Shown here: in pieces, positions 1 through 6,447 of the stretch
Position numbering within the stretch: the stretch's first letter is position 1
Layout of the letters: the number at the start of each line of letters is the position of its first letter
Assembly: GCA_945876155.1 (NCBI GenBank)
Contig: CAMCMW010000069.1
Location: 1-7,233, forward strand
Source of the DNA: an uncultured Ruminococcus sp.
Lineage (GTDB): Bacteria > Bacillota > Clostridia > Oscillospirales > Ruminococcaceae
Direction: 5' to 3'
DNA: 7,233 bases
Position numbers and translations under genes: made by a program
Notes under the pieces: generated by a model
Databases searched by the model: none
What the model was told of the DNA's origin: nothing
The model's input: only the letters and a program-made list of their open reading frames with translations

Positions 1-1348
1 CCTTGTTGTAGATATTTCCGGCGTCAGCCTTTTTGGCATACTCCATAGCTGTCTTGTACTCGCCCTTGTTGAGCATAGCACTTGCGATACCAATATATGC
101 TCGTCTGTAGTTACCGTCTCTTTTGAGTATCTCATACCACGGGTCTAAAGCGTCCTCGTAGTATCCGGCATTGTAAAGGCTTACAGCATTATGAACTATT
201 TCACCGAACTCAGTTTCAACAAATATTGTGACTGTACCCTTTGTCTGGTCGAGAACGTAAAGGTTGTCACCCATAGTTTCCAGTGCAGAGGGTCTTGTAA
301 AGCCGCCCAGCTGGTCAGCCTTGGTACCCACAATAAACATCAGCCACAGGTCTTCATCATACTGGAATACTCTTCCTGTCGCAAGGTCAAGACAGTTTAT
401 TGTGCCGTCCTCGCTGATGTCAATATCAACCAGCTGTGTTTCGTCGACTTTCTGACTTGAACTTATGGACATTGACGGCCAGTCGCCGATATACATTTCA
501 TAATCCGAAAACAGGTTTTCACCTGCCGGATTAAGTTTCTTTACGATATCAGTAGTCTGTGTTGTGGACTGTGTTGAGGTGTAGATAAAGCCCTCGGCGT
601 CGATATCGAAGTTGGAAAATCCCGCCGGAACACTTCTTCTTCTCTTGGCTCTTGCCTCGTCGGAAAGAATCGCATTCCAGAAATAGTTTGCGATAACTTC
701 AGAAGTTGCCTCAACTCTGTTTGCACCGTAATAGCCGATAAATTCGCCGGTATTGTCAAACATTGCCGCACCGCTTGTTACGTTGTTCAAAACAACATAA
801 ACATTTCCCGCCTTGTCGGCAAGAACTTTCTGGGGCAGGAATGTCAGATCCTGGTTGTAAATTTCAGAAGTCGGCTTTGTTATTTCAAGACTGATATTGC
901 CCTGTGGGTCGCAAATCAGTACTCTTGCGTTGTCATTATCTGCAATGTAAAGCATTCCGTTTTCATCTGAAACGAATATGCCCTTAGGACTGCTGAGAGT
1001 TGTTTCCGTACCGTCCTGATACTTGAATGTATCAAGAATCTTTATGACACGCTTGAACTCCGAATCAACAATAACAATTCTGTTGTTGCCTGTATCGGCA
1101 ATGTAGAAATTGTTGTCCTTATCCTTGAAAAGGTCGCTGGGGTCTTTAAGATGACCTATTCCTAAATCGTCCCCCGAAACGGCTCTGTCGGCAATATAGC
1201 CTGCCTGTGACGGTATAGCCTCGCCCCATCTGTCGTAGTTATAGACATCATAAGGCTCGTCGGCGCTTACTGCCATAAACGACGCACTGCTTATCATATA
1301 CACACCTGCAAACGCAGCCGCAAGAAATCTTTTAAAGCCTTTGCTCAT
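1..1348 (-). CDS. NHL-repeat beta-propeller / TPR secreted or membrane protein, N-terminal part (probable YIP1-family protein)
   Basis: The reading frame is open from the start to the window edge (449 codons visible, C-terminus missing). The N-terminus has a basic patch (SKGFKRF), a hydrophobic core and an AVSA|DE signal-peptidase site near residue 29, so the protein is exported. About six NHL/beta-propeller blades follow at roughly residues 67-97, 119-148, 169-200, 242-275, 304-331 and 349-376; the clearest reads DNNFYIADTGNNRIVIVD. Residues 384-445 form two TPR-like helical pairs (AVSLYNAGYYEDALDPWYEIL, then AYIGIASAMLNKGEYKTAMEYAKKA). From memory, relatives beside sugar ABC permeases continue into a C-terminal YIP1 membrane domain; that part is not visible, so the YIP1 name is inference. 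Start: ATG 1348 is preferred because AGAAAGGA lies 11 nt upstream. ATG 1360 is in frame but sits directly on that AAGG. The start is about 31 bp after the permease stop, so it is co-transcribed. No catalytic residues are recognised; a sensing or scaffold role is only a guess. Confidence 0.85.
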   Translation of the reverse strand, partial: MSKGFKRFLAAAFAGVYMISSASFMAVSADEPYDVYNYDRWGEAIPSQAGYIADRAVSGDDLGIGHLKDPSDLFKDKDNNFYIADTGNNRIVIVDSEFKRVIKILDTFKYQDGTETTLSSPKGIFVSDENGMLYIADNDNARVLICDPQGNISLEITKPTSEIYNQDLTFLPQKVLADKAGNVYVVLNNVTSGAAMFDNTGEFIGYYGANRVEATSEVIANYFWNAILSDEARAKRRRSVPAGFSNFDIDAEGFIYTSTQSTTQTTDIVKKLNPAGENLFSDYEMYIGDWPSMSISSSQKVDETQLVDIDISEDGTINCLDLATGRVFQYDEDLWLMFIVGTKADQLGGFTRPSALETMGDNLYVLDQTKGTVTIFVETEFGEIVHNAVSLYNAGYYEDALDPWYEILKRDGNYRRAYIGIASAMLNKGEYKTAMEYAKKADAGNIYNK

Positions 1349-1379
1349 AGTTTTTCTCATCCTTTCTGCTTTTGCCGGT

Positions 1380-2252
1380 TTAATCCTTGATACCGGAGTG
1401 TGCCATTGTTTCAATTACGTTTTTCTGTGCCAGCATGAATATTACAATAGGAGGAACCAACATGAACACTGCCGCTGCCGCTGCAACGCCGGCTCGTGCA
1501 AGACCAGCCATTGCCGCCTGCTGAACAACTGTCGGCAGAGTTTTAAGAGCCTCGTTGTAGACCAGTGTTCCGCCCTGAATGTTCCATGCTGCCTGGAATG
1601 CAAAGATGATAAGGGTCATAAGGGCAGGCTTCTGGTTAGGCATAACGATTTTCCAGCATATCGTAAACATATTTGCGCCGTCAACCTTTGCCGCTTCAAT
1701 CATTGCGTCCGGCATTGTACTCATGGACTGACGCATAAGGAACAATCCCATTGGTGAGGCAATGGACGGGAGAATCAGTGCCCAGTATGTATTAATCATA
1801 TTCAGCTTTGCCATTACTATATACTGCATAATATAGATAACATTACTTGTATAGAGAAGTGATACTACTATGATACTGTTTATTACCTTGCTGCCGGGGA
1901 AACGGCACTTTGCAAGAACAAACGCCGCCATTGACGCAACAATACATTGTGCAACAGTAACAGTTACAGTAACAAACACACTGTTGAAAACATAACGTGA
2001 GAACGGAACCCACATTTCGCTCATAACACTGAACATATCACGGAAGTTGTCCAGCGTAGGATTTATGGCATAAAGCTTTGGCGGGAAGATAAACAGCTCC
2101 TGCACCGGCTTTATAGACATAACAATTGCCAGATAAATAGGCAGCACCATAAAGAGTCCGAGAACCAGAAGAAAAACAAATATTCCGACTGTTCCGCCGA
2201 TTTTCTTTCCGGCCTGCTTGCTTGACGCTTTCATGCGCTTGACTTCAGTCAT
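1380..2252 (-). CDS. Carbohydrate ABC transporter permease, MalG/AraQ-like inner subunit
   Basis: This 290-residue protein has the usual length for a MalG-type subunit of a CUT1 sugar importer. A basic cytoplasmic N-terminus (KRMKASSKQAGKK) precedes about six hydrophobic segments near residues 22-46, 90-115, 123-145, 155-173, 208-226 and 256-275. The EAA loop that docks on the ATPase is clear: E186-A-A-K-V-D-G192, then the IVMP block ending at P205. The C-terminus reads ETMAHSGIKD where many MalG proteins have a GLTAGAVKG-like ending, so this is a divergent subfamily. ATG 2252 is fixed by AGGAGGG six bases upstream, which overlaps the stop codon of the preceding permease gene, suggesting translational coupling. 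It should form a heterodimer with the product of 2264-3196 and receive substrate from the large binding protein. The exact sugar cannot be read from the sequence. Confidence 0.94.
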   Translation of the reverse strand: MTEVKRMKASSKQAGKKIGGTVGIFVFLLVLGLFMVLPIYLAIVMSIKPVQELFIFPPKLYAINPTLDNFRDMFSVMSEMWVPFSRYVFNSVFVTVTVTVAQCIVASMAAFVLAKCRFPGSKVINSIIVVSLLYTSNVIYIMQYIVMAKLNMINTYWALILPSIASPMGLFLMRQSMSTMPDAMIEAAKVDGANMFTICWKIVMPNQKPALMTLIIFAFQAAWNIQGGTLVYNEALKTLPTVVQQAAMAGLARAGVAAAAAVFMLVPPIVIFMLAQKNVIETMAHSGIKD

Positions 2253-2258
2253 TTATTT

Positions 2259-2265
2259 CCCTCCT
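2259..2265 (-). promoter_or_regulatory. Ribosome binding site of the MalG-like permease, overlapping the upstream stop codon
   Basis: AGGAGGG on the minus strand ends six bases before ATG 2252. Its first two bases are the last two of the TAG stop (2266-2264) of the MalF-like permease. Ribosomes ending one gene therefore sit on the start site of the next, which fits equal production of the two membrane subunits. Confidence 0.85.
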
Positions 2266-3196
2266 AATCCATATATTTGCTGAGTACCTTGCTTATAAGC
2301 CTGTTGCAGACGTACATCGCAACGAAAAGTACCATACATATTGCTGACGCATAACCCATTTCGTATCTTACCCAGCCGTAGTCGTAAGCGTGGGTCATGA
2401 TGGTGTGAGCCTTGTAGTCCGTACTCGGGAAACCAACCAGGTTCTGCGCAACAGTACCGGCAGTAAATGAGCTTACAATCTGCATAACTGCGGCGAACAT
2501 AAGCTGCGGTCCCATTGACGGGATAGTAATGTAAATAAGCTCCTGCCAGCGGTTTTTGATACCCTCGATAGCGCCAGCCTCGTACTGTGAACGGTCGATG
2601 TTCTGAAATCCGGCTCTGAGTGCCAAAAATCCTGCACCAAGGCTTATCCACATCTGTACAACAATGGTAACGCCAAGTATAGTGTTTGAGTCAGTAAGCC
2701 ACTGAACTGGCGAGGAAATAATTCCTAAGTTAAGCAGAATTGAGTTCATGTAACCGTATGAGTCACCGCTGAAAATAATCTGCCATATTGTGTAAATGTT
2801 AGCCATTGAAGGCGCATAGAAAACAAGTGTAAATATTGTTTTCAGCTTCGGGTGAAGTTCATTGATGAGCCATGCAAGCACAAAGCAGAGTACATAGCTT
2901 ATCGGTCCTGTGAAAATAGCAAATACAAGAGTAACTCTTATAGATGTCATAAATATCTTATCTGATAAAAATAATGTATAGAAATTTGAAAGTCCTACAA
3001 ACTTAGGAAGCTGAACCATGTTGAAATCTGTAAATCCCATCGGAACAGACATAACAACCGGTATAATTGTAAATATCAGGAAAAATATCATAAAAGGGAA
3101 AAGCATGAAATAACATTCCTTGTTCTGCTTTACAGCAAGCCATTTAAGCCTTCTGTTTTCCTTTTTACTTCTTTTTCCGACAGCAGCTAAATCCAA
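2264..3196 (-). CDS. Sugar ABC transporter permease, MalF/LacF-like subunit (TTG start)
   Basis: A 310-residue integral membrane protein, the MalF-type partner of a CUT1 importer. After a highly basic N-terminus (GKRSKKENRRLKW) it has hydrophobic segments near residues 30-52, 85-108, 118-142, 172-192, 228-246 and 281-300. The EAA loop is recognisable but slightly degenerate: E206-A-G-A-I-E-G212, followed by IYITIP ending at P226. The start is TTG at 3196: AGGAGGG (3210-3204) lies seven bases upstream, an in-frame TAA lies at 3217-3215, and no ATG or GTG occurs between that stop and the TTG. The next in-frame Met (residue 31) is already inside the first membrane helix. It is 69 bp downstream of the binding-protein gene and 11 bp upstream of the second permease. 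Gene order (binding protein, MalF-like, MalG-like) is standard for CUT1 operons, but no ATPase gene is seen. Confidence 0.94.
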   Translation of the reverse strand: MDLAAVGKRSKKENRRLKWLAVKQNKECYFMLFPFMIFFLIFTIIPVVMSVPMGFTDFNMVQLPKFVGLSNFYTLFLSDKIFMTSIRVTLVFAIFTGPISYVLCFVLAWLINELHPKLKTIFTLVFYAPSMANIYTIWQIIFSGDSYGYMNSILLNLGIISSPVQWLTDSNTILGVTIVVQMWISLGAGFLALRAGFQNIDRSQYEAGAIEGIKNRWQELIYITIPSMGPQLMFAAVMQIVSSFTAGTVAQNLVGFPSTDYKAHTIMTHAYDYGWVRYEMGYASAICMVLFVAMYVCNRLISKVLSKYMD

Positions 3197-3203
3197 ATTG
3201 TAA

Positions 3204-3210
3204 CCCTCCT
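3204..3210 (-). promoter_or_regulatory. Ribosome binding site that fixes the TTG start of the MalF-like permease
   Basis: AGGAGGG lies seven bases before TTG 3196, a near-perfect Shine-Dalgarno sequence at optimal spacing. It compensates for the weak start codon and rules out an internal ATG as the start. The upstream hairpin contains CTCCTGCA, whose CTCC could pair with this site in an alternative fold. Confidence 0.8.
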
Positions 3211-3229
3211 TAATTTAATCTGGTTTACA

Positions 3230-3253
3230 CTCCTGCAGTATTTCATGCAGGAG
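3230..3253 (-). promoter_or_regulatory. Intercistronic hairpin between binding-protein and permease genes
   Basis: CTCCTGCA (3230-3237) and TGCAGGAG (3246-3253) form a perfect 8-bp stem with an 8-nt loop. The hairpin lies 12 nt after the stop codon of the binding-protein gene. No uridine run follows it on the minus strand, so it is not a typical intrinsic terminator. In sugar-importer operons a structure here often protects the upstream mRNA, giving more binding protein than permease; that role is inferred from position. Confidence 0.6.
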
Positions 3254-3265
3254 CATTAGTTACCG

Positions 3266-6232
3266 TTAATTGTCAAGTCCGAGGTTTTCACGTTTTCTTG
3301 TAATTTCCTCGTTGATGTCCCTGTTGTACCACATAAGGGTATCTCTCGGGTTTTCGTTATTGTTTACAGTTTCTCTGAATGCGTTCATGATATTCCTTGT
3401 TGTGGCATAGGACGCCGGAATAACTGGTATTTCTTCAAGCTCAGCTCTCTGTGCATTGAGCTTTGCAAGTTCTGACTGTGACCATGAAAGCTGCTGGAGC
3501 GCCTCTGTATTTGCAGCCTCGAAACGTCCCATTGTACCAAGAAGTCCCTCAATCTGGGTTCCGTACTTGACCTGAACGTCAGTTGATGTGAACCACTTTA
3601 CAAATTCCCATGCAGCGTCCTTGTCGGAAACCTTGTTGAAGATTACCGCTGCTGTACCGTTTGAGTTGGCAGCGTGAGAAATTGTACCGTCCTCCTGGAG
3701 TGTACCCGGAACTGATGTGAAGTCCCAGAGTCCCTTGATTTCAGGTGACGCAACTGAAAGCTGATTGAAGAAGGTGTAGCTCTGGATTACAATAGGGTAT
3801 TCACCTGTTCTGAATCTGTTGAATGCGTCGTAGGTCTGTTCAAAGTCATACTTTGTATAGAAATCAGTCCACTCTTCAAATGACTGTACTGCCTCGATGG
3901 AATCAAGGTTTGAGGCTGTCTGCTCAGGATTGTAGTAGTTGACGCCCTTCTGGAGCAGCAGCATTGCGAATGTGTGACCCAGTTCTGTTGCCGGGGAAAT
4001 ATTTGCCGGCGGAAGTATCAGACCAACACCCATGTAATTTCTCTGGAGTGCCGGCAGCATATCAATAAGATCCTGCCATGTTTCCGGCGGAGCGTTGAAT
4101 CCCAGTTCTGACAGAACGTCCTTTCTGTAGAACATCATAGGCCACATCTGGTTTACCGGAATACCGTAGCAGCCGCCGTCATACTCATAGTTGACAGTTG
4201 CGTTTTCGTGGAATCTCGACTTTACTTCTTCATAGTCACCAAACTGCGAGCAGTCTACCAGCAGTCCTCGAGCGGCAAGGTTTACCGGGAATTCACCGCC
4301 CAGGAACAGCGCCACGTCCGGACCTTTATCTGCAAGGGTCGCCTCGACGACGCCTCCGACTACAAGATTTACAGATATCGGTATGTCGGGGTACTGCTGT
4401 GAGAAGTCCGACTCAACAAGGCTCTTTACAACCTGTGCCTGGTCACGTCCCAGGTTTACCCATACGTTTATTACTTCTGCCCCTGTTTCGTCAGAAAGCT
4501 GTGTGTAGTCCTCAAAGAATGAATTAATGAACGCTCTTATGCTGTACCATACAGACTTGAAGAAATTCTTTTTAGTTGAGGAATAATTGCTGTTGTCCGC
4601 CGCAAGCTCAATGTAGTCGATTTCAAGAGGCTGACCTCTGTAATCTCTCATCCATGATGAAATTGCGGTTACGTTGTCCTTTATCTGTCCGAGATAATCC
4701 GGAATTTTCAGCGGTTTTTCGATACACTGGTCAAGAACCACCGTCATTCTCTCAAGAGTTGACGCCTCAGAACCCTCAGAACCAGCCAGACTTTCAATAT
4801 TGTGCTGAACGTCCTTCAAATCCTGTGAAAGCTTTGCAAACTCGTCAAGCAGTCCCGGAATTTTGTCGTGTACATAATAGTCGGTGTATTTATCCGGATT
4901 AGGACCTGTTATCATAAGAATCTGACGGTAATAGTTGTTAAGTTCAAAAACAACATTGTCAAGCTTTCTCATGGAGTCGCCTATCTCACCCGGAATGACT
5001 TCCATTGTAATTGTGTGTGCCGCACCGCCTGTCAGGTAAACATAAATGTCCTCTCCGCTTTCAGACTTAGGAGTTACAACGCTCCAGTCGTTATCGTAGT
5101 AGAACTTTACCTGGTCAAGCTCTTCGCAGATAACCTGTCCGTCTATGTAGATACGGCGGTTTGAATAAAAGCCTCTCATTTCGTTCTGTCTTGCCTTTAT
5201 TCCCATTCTGTACCAGCCGCCGTCTGCCGGAATCTGGTCTGTCGGAACTTCAAAGGTAATGGTCTGCATAGCCTTTGACCATGTTCCGCTGCCTATAGTA
5301 TTGTAAAGCATATTGACAGGGCTTGACGGCGAAACCATGTAGTTGCTGTTGTCATTTGTCGGATAGAGAGTTGAATCCGATTTCTTGACAGCGTTTTCGC
5401 CCTCGATTCTTATAACGCCCTCAGCCGAACCGCTGTCCCTTGAAACACCGGCTGACTGTACATATTCGTCATAGCTTGGCAGTTCCTGAGGATTGTAGAA
5501 CTTGAAATATTCAAGTGCCAGATTAGCTTTTGTACCGGTGAAAGTAACGGTATGGCTGCCCTTTTCAAGGTAGAATATCAGCGGGTCATTGAAAAGTCCG
5601 TCAACGTCCTTGATATCCGAAGTCAGCCATTCACCCTTCTGTATCTGAGCCGGTCTAATCTGGTTTCCTCTTGAGTCCACGGTAATTTCCTTTTCATTTA
5701 CCCAGACTTTGTTGAGTGAAACTCTCGACGCAGTGTCATAAGGAGAACTGCCGTCGATTTCAATACCGAATTCAACCGTTGTAGCAGTTGACTCGATAGG
5801 ATAATAAGACATATTCATGCAGTAAATACCGCTTTCAGGTATCTCCACATTGTATGTTACTTCGCCGTTATTTGAATCCCAGATAAGTACATCATCTTTT
5901 GTTTCAGTTTCATTTCCAAAGCTTCCTACGGCGAAATCACCGTCTTTTGCACTGGCATAGTCCTTGCACCATGTAAGTATTTCAGCGTCCGGTCTGTTTT
6001 CGCCGGAGTACTGGTCATAATAGTCACTGTATGTATTCTGTGCAACATAAAGCGGTTCAGTTTCTTCATCTGCCGTAAGCTGTGAAACGTCTGCTGATTC
6101 CAGGAGCAGTTCGGCGTCAGAATTCAGATAATCAGGCGTGTTTTCTGCTGAAACGGAACCTGCCGGAGAAAAGCACAAAAGCAATGCCGCCGAAAAAGAA
6201 ATAATTCTTTTTGACATTTTGTTTTTTCTCAA
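3266..6232 (-). CDS. Large multi-domain extracellular solute-binding protein with N-terminal carbohydrate-binding-like modules (TTG start)
   Basis: From TTG 6232 the protein has 988 residues, more than twice a normal 400-450 residue sugar-binding protein. Residues 1-29 are a signal peptide (basic RKNKMSKR, core FSAALLLCF, cleavage after SVSA). The only cysteine in the core is in LLLC, not a good lipobox. Residues about 82-247 and 271-431 look like two galactose-binding-like or CBM6/35-like beta-sandwiches: one ends with KGSHTVTF and ALEYFKFYNP, the other starts RIEGENA and ends with GGAAHTITMEVI and LDNVVFEL. Residues about 433-580 are mainly helical, including an amphipathic aromatic stretch (FFKSVWYSIRAFINSFFEDY). 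Residues about 586-985 are a MalE/UgpB-type binding domain: VINVWVNLGRDQ start, GPDVALFLGG, YGIPVNQMWPMMFYRKDVL, then AAWEFVKWFTS. Start: GAAAGGTGG is seven bases before the TTG. ATG 6217 is too far from it, and ATG 6289 would bury the signal peptide. It is first in the operon; the ligand is probably a plant or host glycan fragment (inference). Confidence 0.9.
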   Translation of the reverse strand: MRKNKMSKRIISFSAALLLCFSPAGSVSAENTPDYLNSDAELLLESADVSQLTADEETEPLYVAQNTYSDYYDQYSGENRPDAEILTWCKDYASAKDGDFAVGSFGNETETKDDVLIWDSNNGEVTYNVEIPESGIYCMNMSYYPIESTATTVEFGIEIDGSSPYDTASRVSLNKVWVNEKEITVDSRGNQIRPAQIQKGEWLTSDIKDVDGLFNDPLIFYLEKGSHTVTFTGTKANLALEYFKFYNPQELPSYDEYVQSAGVSRDSGSAEGVIRIEGENAVKKSDSTLYPTNDNSNYMVSPSSPVNMLYNTIGSGTWSKAMQTITFEVPTDQIPADGGWYRMGIKARQNEMRGFYSNRRIYIDGQVICEELDQVKFYYDNDWSVVTPKSESGEDIYVYLTGGAAHTITMEVIPGEIGDSMRKLDNVVFELNNYYRQILMITGPNPDKYTDYYVHDKIPGLLDEFAKLSQDLKDVQHNIESLAGSEGSEASTLERMTVVLDQCIEKPLKIPDYLGQIKDNVTAISSWMRDYRGQPLEIDYIELAADNSNYSSTKKNFFKSVWYSIRAFINSFFEDYTQLSDETGAEVINVWVNLGRDQAQVVKSLVESDFSQQYPDIPISVNLVVGGVVEATLADKGPDVALFLGGEFPVNLAARGLLVDCSQFGDYEEVKSRFHENATVNYEYDGGCYGIPVNQMWPMMFYRKDVLSELGFNAPPETWQDLIDMLPALQRNYMGVGLILPPANISPATELGHTFAMLLLQKGVNYYNPEQTASNLDSIEAVQSFEEWTDFYTKYDFEQTYDAFNRFRTGEYPIVIQSYTFFNQLSVASPEIKGLWDFTSVPGTLQEDGTISHAANSNGTAAVIFNKVSDKDAAWEFVKWFTSTDVQVKYGTQIEGLLGTMGRFEAANTEALQQLSWSQSELAKLNAQRAELEEIPVIPASYATTRNIMNAFRETVNNNENPRDTLMWYNRDINEEITRKRENLGLDN

Positions 6233-6239
6233 TTTTTTT

Positions 6240-6248
6240 CCACCTTTC
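6240..6248 (-). promoter_or_regulatory. Ribosome binding site that fixes the TTG start of the solute-binding protein
   Basis: GAAAGGTGG on the minus strand is followed by seven A residues and then TTG 6232. The spacing to ATG 6217 is 22 nt and would not work. ATG 6289 lies upstream of this site and has only AAAGGG touching it, so TTG is the best-supported start. Confidence 0.65.
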
Positions 6249-6277
6249 GTCAAAAAATAATATCTTCTATATAAACC

Positions 6278-6304
6278 CTGTCCGCACATCCCTTTTGCAG
6301 ACAG
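6278..6304 (-). promoter_or_regulatory. Leader hairpin upstream of the binding-protein gene
   Basis: CTGTCTGC pairs with GCGGACAG (eight pairs, one G-U) around the loop AAAAGGGATGT. The loop holds the false in-frame ATG 6289 with AAGGG beside it. The hairpin starts seven bases after the orphan AAGGAGGG and ends about 30 nt before the true ribosome binding site. Its function is unknown; it could stabilise the mRNA or hide the upstream ATG. Confidence 0.45.
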
Positions 6305-6385
6305 CCGAACTCCCTCCTTATCAGACCCTGCTCCCCCATGAGCAAAATAAAATCATTTACAAATGCCGTTGATTTTAACATCATT

Positions 6386-6400
6386 CAATTGTCAAAATTG
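6386..6400 (-). promoter_or_regulatory. Downstream dyad near the transcript start, candidate operator
   Basis: CAATT and AATTG flank a five-base centre, giving a 15-bp imperfect palindrome about 12-26 bases downstream of the predicted transcription start. It carries a second copy of TTGACAAT (6395-6388), 52 bp from the copy that forms the -35 element (6447-6440), close to five helical turns. No regulator is identified. Confidence 0.3.
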
Positions 6401-6410
6401 CATAAGTATC

Positions 6411-6443
6411 TGATATTAATTATACCAATATCAAACGATATTG
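6411..6443. promoter_or_regulatory. Overlapping inverted repeats in the promoter, candidate repressor operator
   Basis: CAATATC (6426-6432) and GATATTG (6437-6443) form a perfect 7-bp inverted repeat with a 4-bp centre. It fills the spacer and touches the -35 box. TGATATT (6411-6417) and AATATCA (6427-6433) form a second 7-bp inverted repeat with a 9-bp centre enclosing the -10 box. The two dyads share the middle half-site. Such placement is typical for a repressor that blocks RNA polymerase, here presumably responding to the imported sugar. The regulator is not in the window. Confidence 0.5.
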
Positions 6444-6447
6444 TCAA
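6419..6447 (-). promoter_or_regulatory. Consensus sigma-A promoter of the transporter operon
   Basis: The -35 hexamer TTGACA (6447-6442) and -10 hexamer TATAAT (6424-6419) both match consensus exactly, with an optimal 17-bp spacer. Transcription should begin near 6412. An exact consensus promoter is unusually strong for a transporter operon and implies control by a repressor, in line with the palindromes overlapping it. Confidence 0.85.

Larger units (their letters stand above)
6233..6412 (-). promoter_or_regulatory. Long structured 5' leader of the transporter operon
   Basis: The predicted transcript start near 6412 leaves about 180 nt before TTG 6232. Three inverted repeats lie in it, in transcription order: TAAAATCA (6377-6370) with TGATTTTA (6355-6348); TGCTC (6344-6340) with GAGCA (6333-6329); and CTGTCTGC (6304-6297) with GCGGACAG (6285-6278), an 8-bp stem with one G-U pair and an 11-nt loop. 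An orphan Shine-Dalgarno-like AAGGAGGG lies at 6319-6312. The part at 6278-6345 is clearly richer in G+C than its flanks. I recognise no named riboswitch class, and no uridine run directly follows the last hairpin. Confidence 0.45.

Noticed and set aside
191..771. Short plus- and minus-strand open frames over the NHL gene
   Set aside because: They overlap the continuous NHL/TPR reading frame, whose repeats are recognisable throughout.
1341..1757. 138-residue plus-strand open frame
   Set aside because: It is antisense to the MalG-like permease, cysteine/histidine-rich low-quality sequence with no ribosome binding site.
2253..2651. 132-residue minus-strand open frame
   Set aside because: It lies entirely within the MalF-like permease in another frame, and the permease has clear EAA and membrane features.
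4198..5164. Several plus-strand open frames of 64-109 codons
   Set aside because: All are antisense to the binding-protein gene, overlap one another and show no protein family features.
6217..6289. ATG 6289 as start of the solute-binding protein, giving 1007 residues
   Set aside because: AAAGGG touches the ATG without a spacer, it lies in the loop of a hairpin, and it would put 19 extra polar residues before the signal peptide. TTG 6232 has GAAAGGTGG at seven bases.
6250..6339. 29-codon leader ORF starting ATGGGGGAGCAG and ending in TGA just before the ribosome binding site of the binding protein
   Set aside because: No Shine-Dalgarno upstream of its ATG, no family resemblance and no codon run suggesting a leader peptide. 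Its position is suggestive but not enough.
6278..6345. Known riboswitch (for example cyclic di-GMP) in the leader
   Set aside because: The purine-rich sequence lacks the conserved core motifs I know for common classes, so no class is claimed.
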